Part shown: in pieces, positions 1-8,205 of the stretch
How the letters are laid out: each line of letters starts with the position of its first letter
Position numbering within the stretch: the first letter of the stretch is position 1
Source: Streptomyces sp. NBC_00083
Lineage (GTDB): Bacteria; Actinomycetota; Actinomycetes; Streptomycetales; Streptomycetaceae
DNA: 64,000 bases
NCBI RefSeq assembly: GCF_026343295.1
Contig: NZ_JAPELY010000002.1
Location: forward strand, 1,426,001-1,490,000
Reading direction: 5' to 3'
The notes under the pieces: generated by a model
Databases searched by the model: none
Told to the model about the DNA's origin: nothing
What the model saw: only the letters and a program-made list of their open reading frames with translations
Made by a program: the position numbers and the translations under genes

Positions 1-593
1 TGGTGGAGAACGCGCTGTTCGCCACCCTCGACCCGACCGTGCGCCGGGCGGAGACGCCCAGCGGGCGGCTCTACACGCTGGTGGACACCGTCGGATTCGT
101 CCGGCACCTGCCGCACCACCTCGTTGAGGCGTTCCGCTCCACGATGGAGGAGGTTGGCGACTCCGACCTGATCCTGCACGTGGTGGACGGGTCGCACCCG
201 GCGCCGGAGGAGCAGCTGGCCGCCGTCCGCGAGGTCATCCGCGACGTGGGCGCGCTCAATGTGCCCGAGATCGTGGTGATCAACAAGGCGGATGCGGCGG
301 ATCCGCTGGTGCTGCAGCGGCTGTTGCGGATCGAGCGGCATTCCATCGCGGTCTCGGCGCGCACCGGCGAAGGCATGGAGGAGCTGCTCGCGCTCATCGA
401 CTCCGAGCTGCCGCGCCCCTCGATCGAGATCGAGGCGCTGGTGCCGTACACGCACGGGCAGTTGATCGCCCGTGCGCACGCCGAGGGCGAGGTGATCTCC
501 GAGGAGCACGTGGCGGAGGGCACCGTGCTCAAGGCGCGGGTGCACGAGGTGCTCGCCGCGGAGCTCGCTCCGTATGTGCCGGCCGCGCACTGA
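1..593 (+). CDS. hflX: GTPase HflX, C-terminal part (5' end outside window)
   Basis: Ribosome-associated GTPase that, in known family members, splits or rescues stalled ribosomes in the cytoplasm. The reading frame is open at the left edge; the N-terminal HflX domain and the G1 P-loop lie outside the window. About 196 residues are visible. They contain the G3 motif DTVGFV near the visible start, the G4 motif NKAD, a G5-like VSARTGEG, and a C-terminal stretch (VPYTHGQLIARAHAEG) typical of the HflX tail. Translation ends at TGA 591-593. A strong hairpin follows, so this is the end of its transcription unit. The family assignment is firm; the true start cannot be judged from here. Confidence 0.93.
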   Translation, partial: VENALFATLDPTVRRAETPSGRLYTLVDTVGFVRHLPHHLVEAFRSTMEEVGDSDLILHVVDGSHPAPEEQLAAVREVIRDVGALNVPEIVVINKADAADPLVLQRLLRIERHSIAVSARTGEGMEELLALIDSELPRPSIEIEALVPYTHGQLIARAHAEGEVISEEHVAEGTVLKARVHEVLAAELAPYVPAAH

Positions 594-616
594 GCGTCCG
601 TACGAACCGACACGGC

Positions 617-650
617 AAGGCCCGCTCCCTCTGGTGAGGGAGCGGGCCTT
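617..650. terminator. Bidirectional hairpin terminator
   Basis: Perfect 15-bp stem (617-631 with 636-650) closed by the loop TGGT. It sits between hflX on the plus strand and the peptidase gene on the minus strand, which converge, and is well placed to end both transcripts. No U-tract follows, as is usual in Streptomyces. Confidence 0.85.
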
Positions 651-685
651 GTGCCGTTCCGGGGTACGGGCCGAGGGGTGCCGGG

Positions 686-1855
686 TTAGCGGCCGCCGTA
701 CTTCGCGCTCATCGAGTCGAAGAGCGCCTTGGCTCCCGCGCCGAGCTGGGGGCCGGCCAGCCAGCCCGCCGTGACCGGGCCGATGGAGGTGTTGGAGACC
801 AGCTGGGCCTTGCCGTCGGGGCCGTTCATGAACCAGCCGCCGCCGGAGGAGCCGCCGGTCATGGTGCAGCCGATGCGGTACATCGGGGGCGTGCCGGGGC
901 TGATGGAGAGCTGGCCGGGGCGGTCGACGCACCGGAACATCTGCAGGCCGTCGTAGGGGGGTGCCGCGGGGTAGCCCCAGGCGCCCATCGAGGCGACGGA
1001 CTTGGCCTGCGGGGCGGAGAAGTTGACCGTCAGCGCGTTGCCGACGGTCTCTTCGAGGGACTTGGTGCCCTTCTCCGGCTGCACGTGGAGGACCGCGTAG
1101 TCGTAGGGGGCGCCGGTGCCGCCGGTGGGGCCGCCGTCATTGATCCACTCGTTGGAGGTGGAGGCCCAGTCGGCCCAGTAGACGCCGTAGGGGGCGATCT
1201 CCTGCGGCCGGGCGTTGTTCAGGGCCGCCGCGGACTTCCCCTTGTCGTTGTAGGAGGGGACGAAGGCGATGTTGCGGTACCAGCCGCCGGTGCCGCCCTG
1301 GTGGACGCAGTGGCCGGCGGTCCACACCATGTTGGACCTGCCGGGGTGGGCGGGGTCCTTGACGACGGTGCCCGAGCAGACCATGGGGCCCTCGGGGGAG
1401 TCGAAGAAGACCTTGCCGACCGGGGCCGCGTACTGGTGGTAGGGCAGCTTCTCCTGGACGGCCCTGACGGGCGCGGGCACGGGGTCGGAGATGCCCGTAC
1501 CGCCGTTGACGTCGCCGGCCGCCATGGTCTTCTGCGGGTCCTTGGCGGACTTCATCCGGTCCGGCTTCCACAGGCCGTCGATCACCGGGTTGACGAAGTC
1601 CTTGGCCTGCCGCAGCCAGGTGTCCTTGTTCCAGTTCTTCCAGCCGCCGTCCTTCCACTTGTCGAGGTCGACGCCGTGCTTCTTGAGGGCGTCGGCCAGG
1701 TCGGAGGGCGCGGTCGCGCCGTCCTTGGCGGTGGCGGAAGTGGAGGCGGACGGCTTGCTGTCGGCGTCGTTCCCGCCCGGACCGCACGCGGTGGCGGTCA
1801 GCGCGAGAGCCGCCGCGAGGCCGGAAGCGGCCAGCAGCGGACGTATGGATCGCAT
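686..1855 (-). CDS. Secreted lipoprotein, trypsin-like (S1) serine peptidase, copy A
   Basis: Predicted lipid-anchored extracellular serine peptidase of 389 residues. I chose the ATG at 1855 because an AGGGGG ribosome site lies about 8 bases before it and a lipoprotein signal peptide starts there (MRSIRPLL, hydrophobic core, ATAC with the lipidated Cys at 24). A longer frame upstream lacks such features. The catalytic triad can be placed: His in TAGHC, Asp in YDYAVLH, Ser in GGSSGGGW. A Ser/Thr/Lys/Asp-rich linker follows the lipobox. It is a close tandem paralogue of the next gene (2028-3251), sharing nearly all blocks in order (RNIAFVPSYN, APYGVYWADWA, SNTSIGPVTAGWLAGP). The substrate is unknown; cell-wall or environmental protein processing is only a guess. 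Confidence 0.88.
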   Translation of the reverse strand: MRSIRPLLAASGLAAALALTATACGPGGNDADSKPSASTSATAKDGATAPSDLADALKKHGVDLDKWKDGGWKNWNKDTWLRQAKDFVNPVIDGLWKPDRMKSAKDPQKTMAAGDVNGGTGISDPVPAPVRAVQEKLPYHQYAAPVGKVFFDSPEGPMVCSGTVVKDPAHPGRSNMVWTAGHCVHQGGTGGWYRNIAFVPSYNDKGKSAAALNNARPQEIAPYGVYWADWASTSNEWINDGGPTGGTGAPYDYAVLHVQPEKGTKSLEETVGNALTVNFSAPQAKSVASMGAWGYPAAPPYDGLQMFRCVDRPGQLSISPGTPPMYRIGCTMTGGSSGGGWFMNGPDGKAQLVSNTSIGPVTAGWLAGPQLGAGAKALFDSMSAKYGGR

Positions 1856-1950
1856 GAGAACGGTTCCCCCTGGTGTGCCTGCCCGTCGAGGCAGGTTTTG
1901 CCATGCACTTGTCAGTACGGTGGGGGCGGAGATCCGCTGTCGCCCACCGT

Positions 1951-1967
1951 GCGGCCCCCTACTATGC
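1951..1967 (-). promoter_or_regulatory. Duplicated upstream motif of peptidase copy A
   Basis: The stretch GCGGCCCCCTACTATGCC lies about 96 bases before the start of copy A and recurs with one base fewer at 3337-3353, about 86 bases before copy B. Read on the minus strand it holds CATAGT, a possible -10 hexamer. No clear -35 is seen. Conservation of position suggests a promoter element copied with the gene. Confidence 0.45.
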
Positions 1968-2027
1968 CCGCTGGGCAGGAGGGGGACGAGCGGGGGCCCC
2001 GGCATTCACAGGACCCCCGCACGGCGC

Positions 2028-3251
2028 TCAGCGCCCGGCGTACTTGGTGCTCACCGAGTCGAAGACGCCCTTGGCCTCCTTGCCCAGGCGCGGGCCGGCC
2101 AGCCAGCCCGCCGTGACCGGGCCGATGGAGGTGTTGGAGACGAGGGACGGCTTGCCGTCCGAGCCCGTCGCGATCCAGCCGCCGCCGGAGGAGCCGCCGG
2201 TCATGGTGCAGCCGAGGCGGTACATGGTCGGCATGCTCGCCTCCAGGGACAGCCGGCCGGGCCTTGCCTTGCACTGGTACAGCTTCTGGCCGTCGTACGG
2301 AGGCGCGGCCGGGTAGCCGTTGGCCGTCATGGAGCTGATCTTCGGCACGGCCGGCGCGTTGAAGTCGACCGGCAGCGCACCGCCGACGGTCTCCTCCAGG
2401 GACTTGCCGTTCGAGCCCTTCTCCGGCGTCACGTGCAGCACCGCGAAGTCGTACGGGGCGCCCTGACCGCCGGTCGGGCCGCCGCCCTCGATCCACTGCT
2501 GCGACGTCTGGGCCCAGTCGGCCCAGTAGACGCCGTACGGGGCGATCTGCTGCTTGGTGGCCTTCTGCAGCTGGGCCGTCGGCAGGTCGGTGTTGTTGTA
2601 GGAGGGGACGAAGGCGATGTTGCGGTACCAGCCGCCCTTCGCGCCCGCGTGCACACAGTGCCCCGCGGTCCACACCATGTTGGACTTGCCGGGGTGCGCC
2701 GGGTCCTTCACGACGGTCGCCGAGCACACCATCGAGCCTTCGGGGCTGTCGAAGAACAGCTTGCCGAGCTCCGGCAGGTTCTGGTGGTACGGGGCCTTCA
2801 CCTGGGCCGCCCTGACGGGAGCCGGCGTCGGGTCCGTGACGCCCTTGTCGCCGGAGATGTCGTTCGGGACGGCCTTCTCCGGGGGCTTCTCCGCCTTGCG
2901 CATCCGGTCCGGGTCCCACAGGCCCTGGATGACCGGGTTGATGTAGTCCTTGGCCTCACGCAGCCAGGTGGCGCGGTCCCAGTTCCTCCACTCGCCGTTC
3001 TTCCACTTGTCCAGGTCGATCCCGTGCTTCTTGAGCTGTTCCTGGACATCGGCGGGGATCTGGAACTTGTCGGTGCCCCCCGTGGCCACCGACGCCGTCG
3101 GCTTGCTGTCGGCGCTGGAGTCACCGGGTCCGCACGCGGTGGCGGTCAGCGCGAGCGCGGCCGTGAGGCCGAGCGCGGCCAGCACGGGAGAGGCCCCGCG
3201 GCGCGCGCTCCTCCCGGTGCGCTCGGCGCTGGACGGGCGTGTCGGTCGCAT
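2028..3251 (-). CDS. Secreted lipoprotein, trypsin-like (S1) serine peptidase, copy B
   Basis: Paralogue of the preceding peptidase, 407 residues. The ATG at 3251 is chosen for its AGGGGGAA site six bases upstream and because the signal peptide begins there; it carries an arginine-rich n-region, a hydrophobic core and ATAC with Cys at 40. Upstream in-frame ATGs at 3278 and 3308 have no ribosome site. Triad: His in TAGHC, Asp in YDFAVLH, Ser in GGSSGGGW. It lies 172 bases upstream of copy A in the same direction with its own copy of the upstream motif, so the two were probably made by a gene-plus-promoter duplication. Both proteins keep the full triad, so both should be active. Function in the cell is not known. 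Confidence 0.88.
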   Translation of the reverse strand: MRPTRPSSAERTGRSARRGASPVLAALGLTAALALTATACGPGDSSADSKPTASVATGGTDKFQIPADVQEQLKKHGIDLDKWKNGEWRNWDRATWLREAKDYINPVIQGLWDPDRMRKAEKPPEKAVPNDISGDKGVTDPTPAPVRAAQVKAPYHQNLPELGKLFFDSPEGSMVCSATVVKDPAHPGKSNMVWTAGHCVHAGAKGGWYRNIAFVPSYNNTDLPTAQLQKATKQQIAPYGVYWADWAQTSQQWIEGGGPTGGQGAPYDFAVLHVTPEKGSNGKSLEETVGGALPVDFNAPAVPKISSMTANGYPAAPPYDGQKLYQCKARPGRLSLEASMPTMYRLGCTMTGGSSGGGWIATGSDGKPSLVSNTSIGPVTAGWLAGPRLGKEAKGVFDSVSTKYAGR

Positions 3252-3336
3252 CTCGAATTCCCCCTGGAACCTTGTCATCAAAGCGTCTTCGTCTTCTGTA
3301 CGCGTCAACTACGGCGCCGCGAACCGGCGCCGAAGT

Positions 3337-3353
3337 GCGGCCCCCACTATGCC
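3337..3353 (-). promoter_or_regulatory. Duplicated upstream motif of peptidase copy B
   Basis: GCGGCCCCCACTATGCC, the second copy of the motif at 1951-1967, 86 bases before the copy B start. It lies in the 336-base divergent region 3252-3587, which otherwise holds a candidate iron box (3421-3437) and the ribosome site of the siderophore operon. Confidence 0.4.
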
Positions 3354-3420
3354 GTTGCCCGCCGGAGCGCTTCGCGGCAGGGCCCACGGTCGCGCCCCTC
3401 CGGAGCCGTTCCGGCCCCCG

Positions 3421-3437
3421 GGTAAGGCGAACCTTCC
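3421..3437. promoter_or_regulatory. Candidate DmdR/IdeR iron box
   Basis: GGTAAGGCGAACCTTCC matches the right two thirds of the actinobacterial iron box TTAGGTTAGGCTCACCTAA at 12 of 16 aligned positions and is itself nearly palindromic (AAGG...CCTT). It lies about 150 bases before the first siderophore gene. A weaker half site (TTCACCTCAGGC) follows at about 3450. Iron-repressed control of the operon is inferred from this. Confidence 0.5.
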
Positions 3438-3587
3438 TCGGTGGCAAGGAACTTCACCTCAGGCCGTGATCGAGCGGTCGCGGCGTCGTTGGTACGTACG
3501 GGGGACATCAGGACAGCGTTCAGCGCGGGCGTACGCACCGCGCAACGGACGCGATACGGAACCGTCACAGCGGGAGGACCAGCAGTC

Positions 3588-5012
3588 GTGGCCGTGACCG
3601 AACCAGCCCCGACGGCGCTGCCGGGCGCTCATGAGGCAATCCTGCGCAGGCAGTCCCTGCGGGAGTCCGCGGCCCGCACCTATGCCCGCTCGCTGCCCAT
3701 CGTGCCGGTGCGGGCCCGCGGCCTCACCATCGAGGGCGCGGACGGGCGGCGCTACCTCGACTGCCTGTCCGGCGCGGGCACGCTGGCCCTCGGGCACAAC
3801 CACCCCGTCGTGCTCGAAGCGATCCGCAAGGTCCTCGACTCGGGGGCGCCGCTGCACATCCTCGACCTCGCCACACCGGTCAAGGACGCCTTCACCACGG
3901 AGCTGTTCGCGACGCTGCCGCGCCAACTCGCCGACAACGGACGGATCCAGTTCTGCGGACCGGCCGGCACCGACGCCGTGGAGGCCGCCCTGAAGCTGGT
4001 CCGCACCGCGACCGGCCGCACCGGCATGCTCGCCTTCACCGGCGCCTACCACGGCATGACCGCGGGCGCCCTCGCCGTCTCCGGCGGCGCCCGCGAGGAC
4101 GGAGTGACCCGGCTGCCCTACCCGCACGACTACCGCTGCCCCTACGGCGTCGGAGGCGAACGCGGCGCCGAACTCGCCGCCCGCTGGACCGAGAACGTCC
4201 TCGACGACCCCAAAGCCGGAGTGCCCGCACCCGCCGGCATGATCGTCGAACCGGTGCAGGGCGAAGGCGGCGTCATCCCGGCCCCCGACGCGTGGCTGCG
4301 CCGGATGCGCGAGATCACCGCGAGCCGCTCCATCCCGCTGATCGCCGACGAGGTACAGACCGGCGTCGGCCGCACCGGAACGTTCTGGGCCGTCGAACAC
4401 AGCCAGGTCGTACCCGACGTGATGGTGCTCTCCAAGGCCATCGGCGGCTCGCTGCCCCTCGCCGTCATCGTGTACCGCGACAGCCTCGACGTCTGGCAAC
4501 CGGGCGCGCACGCCGGTACCTTCCGGGGCAACCAGCTCGCCATGGCGGCCGGCGCCGCCACCCTCGCGTACGTCCGCGAGAACCGGCTCGCCGACCGCGC
4601 CGCCGTCCTCGGAGCCCGCATGCTCGGCCAGTTGCAAGGCCTCGCCGCCGACCACCCCTGCATCGGCGACGTGCGCGGCCGCGGCCTGATGATCGGCATC
4701 GAACTCGTCGACCCCGAGCGCGAGGACCTCAGCTCCGGCAACCCGCCGCCGCCCGCGCCCGACCTCGCCGCCGCCGTGCGCCAGGAGTGCCTGCGCCGCG
4801 GACTCATCGTCGAACTCGGCGGCCGCCACTCCAGCGTCGTACGGCTGCTCCCTCCGCTCACCCTCACCGACGAACAGGCCGTGGCCGTCCTCGACCGGCT
4901 CGCCGACGCCGTGACCGCCGTCGCGCGCCCCTCCCACGCACGCCCCTCCCACGCACGCGCCGACGCGGGGGCCGGCGCGCACCACGGGGACCGGACCGGA
5001 CCGTCCCACTGA
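3588..5012 (+). CDS. Diaminobutyrate--2-oxoglutarate aminotransferase (siderophore operon)
   Basis: PLP-dependent class III aminotransferase, 474 residues, of the type that makes L-2,4-diaminobutyrate from aspartate semialdehyde with an amino donor (RhbA/Dat-like). Start GTG 3588 has GGGAGG ten bases upstream; the longer frame from 3441 has no site. Visible marks: N-terminal GADGRRYLDCLSGAGTLALGHNHP, FCGPAGTDAVEAALKL, ADEVQTGVGRTG with the PLP-ring Asp, and the PLP lysine in MVLSKAIGGSLP. It opens a four-gene operon with two IucA/IucC synthetases and an acyltransferase, 37 bases before the next gene, so it probably supplies the diamine part of a citrate-based siderophore. A closely related ornithine/other omega-amino acid specificity cannot be excluded. 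Confidence 0.88.
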   Translation: MAVTEPAPTALPGAHEAILRRQSLRESAARTYARSLPIVPVRARGLTIEGADGRRYLDCLSGAGTLALGHNHPVVLEAIRKVLDSGAPLHILDLATPVKDAFTTELFATLPRQLADNGRIQFCGPAGTDAVEAALKLVRTATGRTGMLAFTGAYHGMTAGALAVSGGAREDGVTRLPYPHDYRCPYGVGGERGAELAARWTENVLDDPKAGVPAPAGMIVEPVQGEGGVIPAPDAWLRRMREITASRSIPLIADEVQTGVGRTGTFWAVEHSQVVPDVMVLSKAIGGSLPLAVIVYRDSLDVWQPGAHAGTFRGNQLAMAAGAATLAYVRENRLADRAAVLGARMLGQLQGLAADHPCIGDVRGRGLMIGIELVDPEREDLSSGNPPPPAPDLAAAVRQECLRRGLIVELGGRHSSVVRLLPPLTLTDEQAVAVLDRLADAVTAVARPSHARPSHARADAGAGAHHGDRTGPSH

Positions 5013-5049
5013 CCCAGGACCACCCCACGACCTCCCAAGGAAGACCTCC

Positions 5050-6921
5050 GTGAATCCCACTCCCGCCCCCGATGCGCACGAGCCCGACGGCCCTGCCACC
5101 GCCCACCGCGGCCCGCTGGTGGCCGAGCCGACGACGGTGCCGCGCCAGAAGGCCGGGATCCACGGCGAACGACTGACCGCCCACGACGAATCCGACCCGC
5201 TCGACGCCCCCGACGCCGGTGCCGCGGCCGAAGCCGCCGCCGTCGAGAACCTGTTGCGCTGCTGGGTGCGGGAGAACGACCTCGCCGCGCCCGACGGCAT
5301 GGTCCTGCGCATCCCGCTCCCCGCGAGCGGCACCGCCCTGCTGGTGCCCGTGCCGTACTGGTCGGCCACCGGCTGGCACCGCTTCGGCCGGCCCGCCCTG
5401 CACGGCGCCCGCGCCGACGCCCCGCCCGCCGACGCCGTCACCGTCGCCGCCCTGCTCGGCCGCGAGGCAGGCCAGAGCGAGGGCGCCGACCTGGTGGGCC
5501 GCGTCGCCGACTCCGTACGCCGCACGGCGTGCTTCATCGCCGACCGGCGCACCCGCCCCGGTCCCCGGGAGACAGCCGACCTGTTCCTCACGGCCGAACA
5601 GTCCCTCCTCCTCGGCCACCCGCTGCACCCCACCCCGAAGAGCCGCGAAGGCCTCTCCGAGACGGAAGTACAGTGCTACTCGCCCGAGTTGTACGGCTCC
5701 TTCCGGCTGCACTGGATGGCCGTCGATCCCTCGGTGCTGGCCTGCGACTCGGCGTGGACGGAGGGCGGCCGCACCGTGAGCGCCGCCGACCTCACGCGGC
5801 GGCTCGCCGGACCCGGCCTCCAACTCCCGCCCGGCACCGTCCCGTTGCCCCTGCATCCCTGGCAGGCCCGCGACGTCGCCCAGCGCCCCGCCGTCGCCGC
5901 CCTCCTCGACGCCGGGCTCCTGCACGACCTGGGCGCCCACGGCGACCACTGGTACCCCACGTCGTCCGTCCGCACGGTGCACCGCCCCGGCGCCGACGCC
6001 ATGCTCAAACTGTCGCTCGGCGTACGCATCACCAACTCCCGTCGAGAGAACCTCCGCAAAGAACTCCACCGGGGCGTGGAGGTCCACCGCCTGCTGCGGG
6101 CCGGGCTCGGCGAGGAATGGGGCACCGCCCACCCCTGCTTCGACATCGTCCGCGACCCCGCCTGGCTCGCCGTCGACACCCCTGACGGCGCACCCCTGCC
6201 GGGGCTCGACGCCGTGGTCCGCCACAACCCCTTCACCCACAGCGACGACGCGGTCTGCATCGCCGCGCTCACCGCGCCGCGCCCCATGCCGGGCCGCACG
6301 GGCATGCACTCGCGCCTCGCCGACGTGGTGGGCGGGCTCGCCGCCCGCACCGGCCGGCCCACCACGGCCGTCGGCGCCGAGTGGTTCCTGCGCTACCTCG
6401 ACCAGGTCGTACGCCCACTGCTCTGGCTGGACGGCACGGCGGGCATCGCCCTCGAAGCCCATCAGCAGAACACGCTGGTCCTGCTCGACCCCAACGGCTG
6501 GCCCGTGGGCGGCCGTTACCGCGACAACCAGGGCTACTACTTCCGCGAGTCGCACCGCGACGCCCTTGAGCGACGGCTGCCGGGCATCGGCGCCGTGAGC
6601 GACACCTTCGTGCCGGACGCCGTCACCGACGAGCGCTTCGCCTACTACCTCGGCATCAACAACGTCCTCGGTCTCATCGGCGCGTTCGGAGCCCAGCACC
6701 TCGCCGACGAACGCGTCCTGCTGGCCGCGCTGCGCCAGTTCCTCGCCAAGGCCACCGGTCTCGGCTCGCCCCTGCCCGAGCACCTGCTCAACAGCCCGAC
6801 CCTGCGTTGCAAGGCCAACCTCCTCACCCGGCTGCACGGCCTCGACGAACTCGTCGGCCCGGTCGACACCCAGTCCGTCTACGTCACCATCACCAACCCC
6901 CTTCACACCAACGGCACGTGA
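5050..6921 (+). CDS. IucA/IucC-family siderophore synthetase 1
   Basis: NRPS-independent siderophore (NIS) synthetase of 623 residues: adenylates a carboxylate (usually citrate) and condenses it with an amine. Start GTG 5050 is preceded by AAGGAAG. Family motifs run in order: HPLHPTPKSREGL near residue 195, LPLHPWQ near 270, KLSLGVRITNSRREN near 320, then EAHQQN and RDNQGYYFRES around 475-500, and a C-terminal FhuF-like part. The N-terminus is Pro/Ala-rich and probably unstructured. Most like the IucA/RhbC side of the family. It overlaps nothing and lies 30 bases before the acyltransferase gene, so all four genes are likely co-transcribed. Confidence 0.92.
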   Translation: MNPTPAPDAHEPDGPATAHRGPLVAEPTTVPRQKAGIHGERLTAHDESDPLDAPDAGAAAEAAAVENLLRCWVRENDLAAPDGMVLRIPLPASGTALLVPVPYWSATGWHRFGRPALHGARADAPPADAVTVAALLGREAGQSEGADLVGRVADSVRRTACFIADRRTRPGPRETADLFLTAEQSLLLGHPLHPTPKSREGLSETEVQCYSPELYGSFRLHWMAVDPSVLACDSAWTEGGRTVSAADLTRRLAGPGLQLPPGTVPLPLHPWQARDVAQRPAVAALLDAGLLHDLGAHGDHWYPTSSVRTVHRPGADAMLKLSLGVRITNSRRENLRKELHRGVEVHRLLRAGLGEEWGTAHPCFDIVRDPAWLAVDTPDGAPLPGLDAVVRHNPFTHSDDAVCIAALTAPRPMPGRTGMHSRLADVVGGLAARTGRPTTAVGAEWFLRYLDQVVRPLLWLDGTAGIALEAHQQNTLVLLDPNGWPVGGRYRDNQGYYFRESHRDALERRLPGIGAVSDTFVPDAVTDERFAYYLGINNVLGLIGAFGAQHLADERVLLAALRQFLAKATGLGSPLPEHLLNSPTLRCKANLLTRLHGLDELVGPVDTQSVYVTITNPLHTNGT

Positions 6922-6951
6922 TCCGTACGAACTGCTGAGAGGAGCGTCGCC

Positions 6952-8145
6952 GTGCCTCCCACCGATGCGAGCACCGACGCCGGCACCGGCCCGGCCCCCC
7001 GGCCGGAGACGGCGGCCGAGGACACCCTGGACCTGCACCTGCCCGATGAACTGGTCACCCTCTTCGACCAGAGCCTCCCCGGACCCGGCGGGTCTGCCGG
7101 GCCTGAGCGCCCAGGCAGCGCCGGCGGCCCCGGCGGTGCGGGCGAGCCGGCCGGTTCGGGCGGTGGTCCCGGCGGTTCGGGCGGTCCCGGTGGGCCGGGC
7201 GGGCCGCGTGGTTCGGCCGGTTCGGGCGGTCCCGCTTCGGCGGGGCCCGGCACCCGGAGCCCGGACCGGTCCGTCGAGGCCCCGGGGCCCGGGTCCGGCG
7301 GCCTCACGCCGAGCGGCGCACTCGGCGGGCCCACCCCGGCAGGTGTGCCCGCGACCGGGCCGGACGGCGGCCCCGCCCGTCCCGGATCCGCCGCCCTCAC
7401 CGGGCAGGTGACGGCGCCCCCCGCGCCGGCCCCGGCTCCGGGCGCACCGACCGGCTCGGGTGACGGCGCCCCGCGGTCCACCGCCACCGGCCGGCTGCCG
7501 GGACGGGCGCCCCTACCGGGGCCGACGCCGCCGGGGCCGGGCGGCGCCACCCGGCTCGCCCGCCCCGCCGCCGAGGACCTGCTCGACACCCCGGGCGACT
7601 GGGCGCCGGCCACGACCCCGCTCGGGCCGTTCCACCTCGTCCCCGTACGCCTCGAACGCGACCTCCCCCTCCTGACCCAGTGGATGAACGACCCCGCCGT
7701 GGCCGCCTTCTGGGAGCTGGCGGGACCCGATTCCGTCACCGCCGCCCACCTGTGCGACCAACTCGACGGCGACGGCCGGAGCGTGCCCTGCCTGGGCGTC
7801 CTCGGTGGAACCCCCATGAGCTACTGGGAGCTCTACCGAGCCGATCTCGACCCCCTGGCCCGCCACTATCCGGCCCGTCCCCACGACACCGGCATCCATC
7901 TGCTCGTCGGCGGCGTCGCCGACCGGGGCCGCCGCGTCGGGACCACCCTGCTCAGGGCCGTCGCCGACCTCGTCCTCGACAACCGTCCGCACTGCACCCG
8001 TGTGATCGCCGAACCCGATCTGCGCAACACCCCCTCCATCGCCGCGTTCCTCAGCGCCGGCTTCCGTTTCCACGCGGAGGTCGACCTTCCCGACAAGCGC
8101 GCCGCCCTCATGGTCCGCGACCGCGCGCTCAGGAACCTGCTGTGA
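6952..8145 (+). CDS. AlcB/IucB-type siderophore acyltransferase with long Gly/Pro-rich linker
   Basis: GNAT-fold N-acyltransferase, 397 residues. The catalytic domain is at the C-terminus (about 215-397): FHLVPVRLERDLPLLTQWMNDP, then GIHLLVGG, the acyl-CoA loop GRRVGTTLL, and AEPDLRNTPSIAAFLSAGF, as in IucB/RhbD. Start GTG 6952 has GAGAGGAG upstream. Residues about 44-205 are an exceptional run of Gly, Pro, Ser, Thr and Ala, so the protein is twice the usual family length. In aerobactin and rhizobactin pathways this enzyme acylates an N-hydroxylated amine; no N-hydroxylase is encoded next to it, so the acceptor here is uncertain. Confidence 0.85.
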   Translation: MPPTDASTDAGTGPAPRPETAAEDTLDLHLPDELVTLFDQSLPGPGGSAGPERPGSAGGPGGAGEPAGSGGGPGGSGGPGGPGGPRGSAGSGGPASAGPGTRSPDRSVEAPGPGSGGLTPSGALGGPTPAGVPATGPDGGPARPGSAALTGQVTAPPAPAPAPGAPTGSGDGAPRSTATGRLPGRAPLPGPTPPGPGGATRLARPAAEDLLDTPGDWAPATTPLGPFHLVPVRLERDLPLLTQWMNDPAVAAFWELAGPDSVTAAHLCDQLDGDGRSVPCLGVLGGTPMSYWELYRADLDPLARHYPARPHDTGIHLLVGGVADRGRRVGTTLLRAVADLVLDNRPHCTRVIAEPDLRNTPSIAAFLSAGFRFHAEVDLPDKRAALMVRDRALRNLL

Positions 8146-8205
8146 ACGCCCCGCCGCTCCGCATACACACCCAGCCCCGAATCGGTCCCACCCCGAGGAG
8201 TCTCC

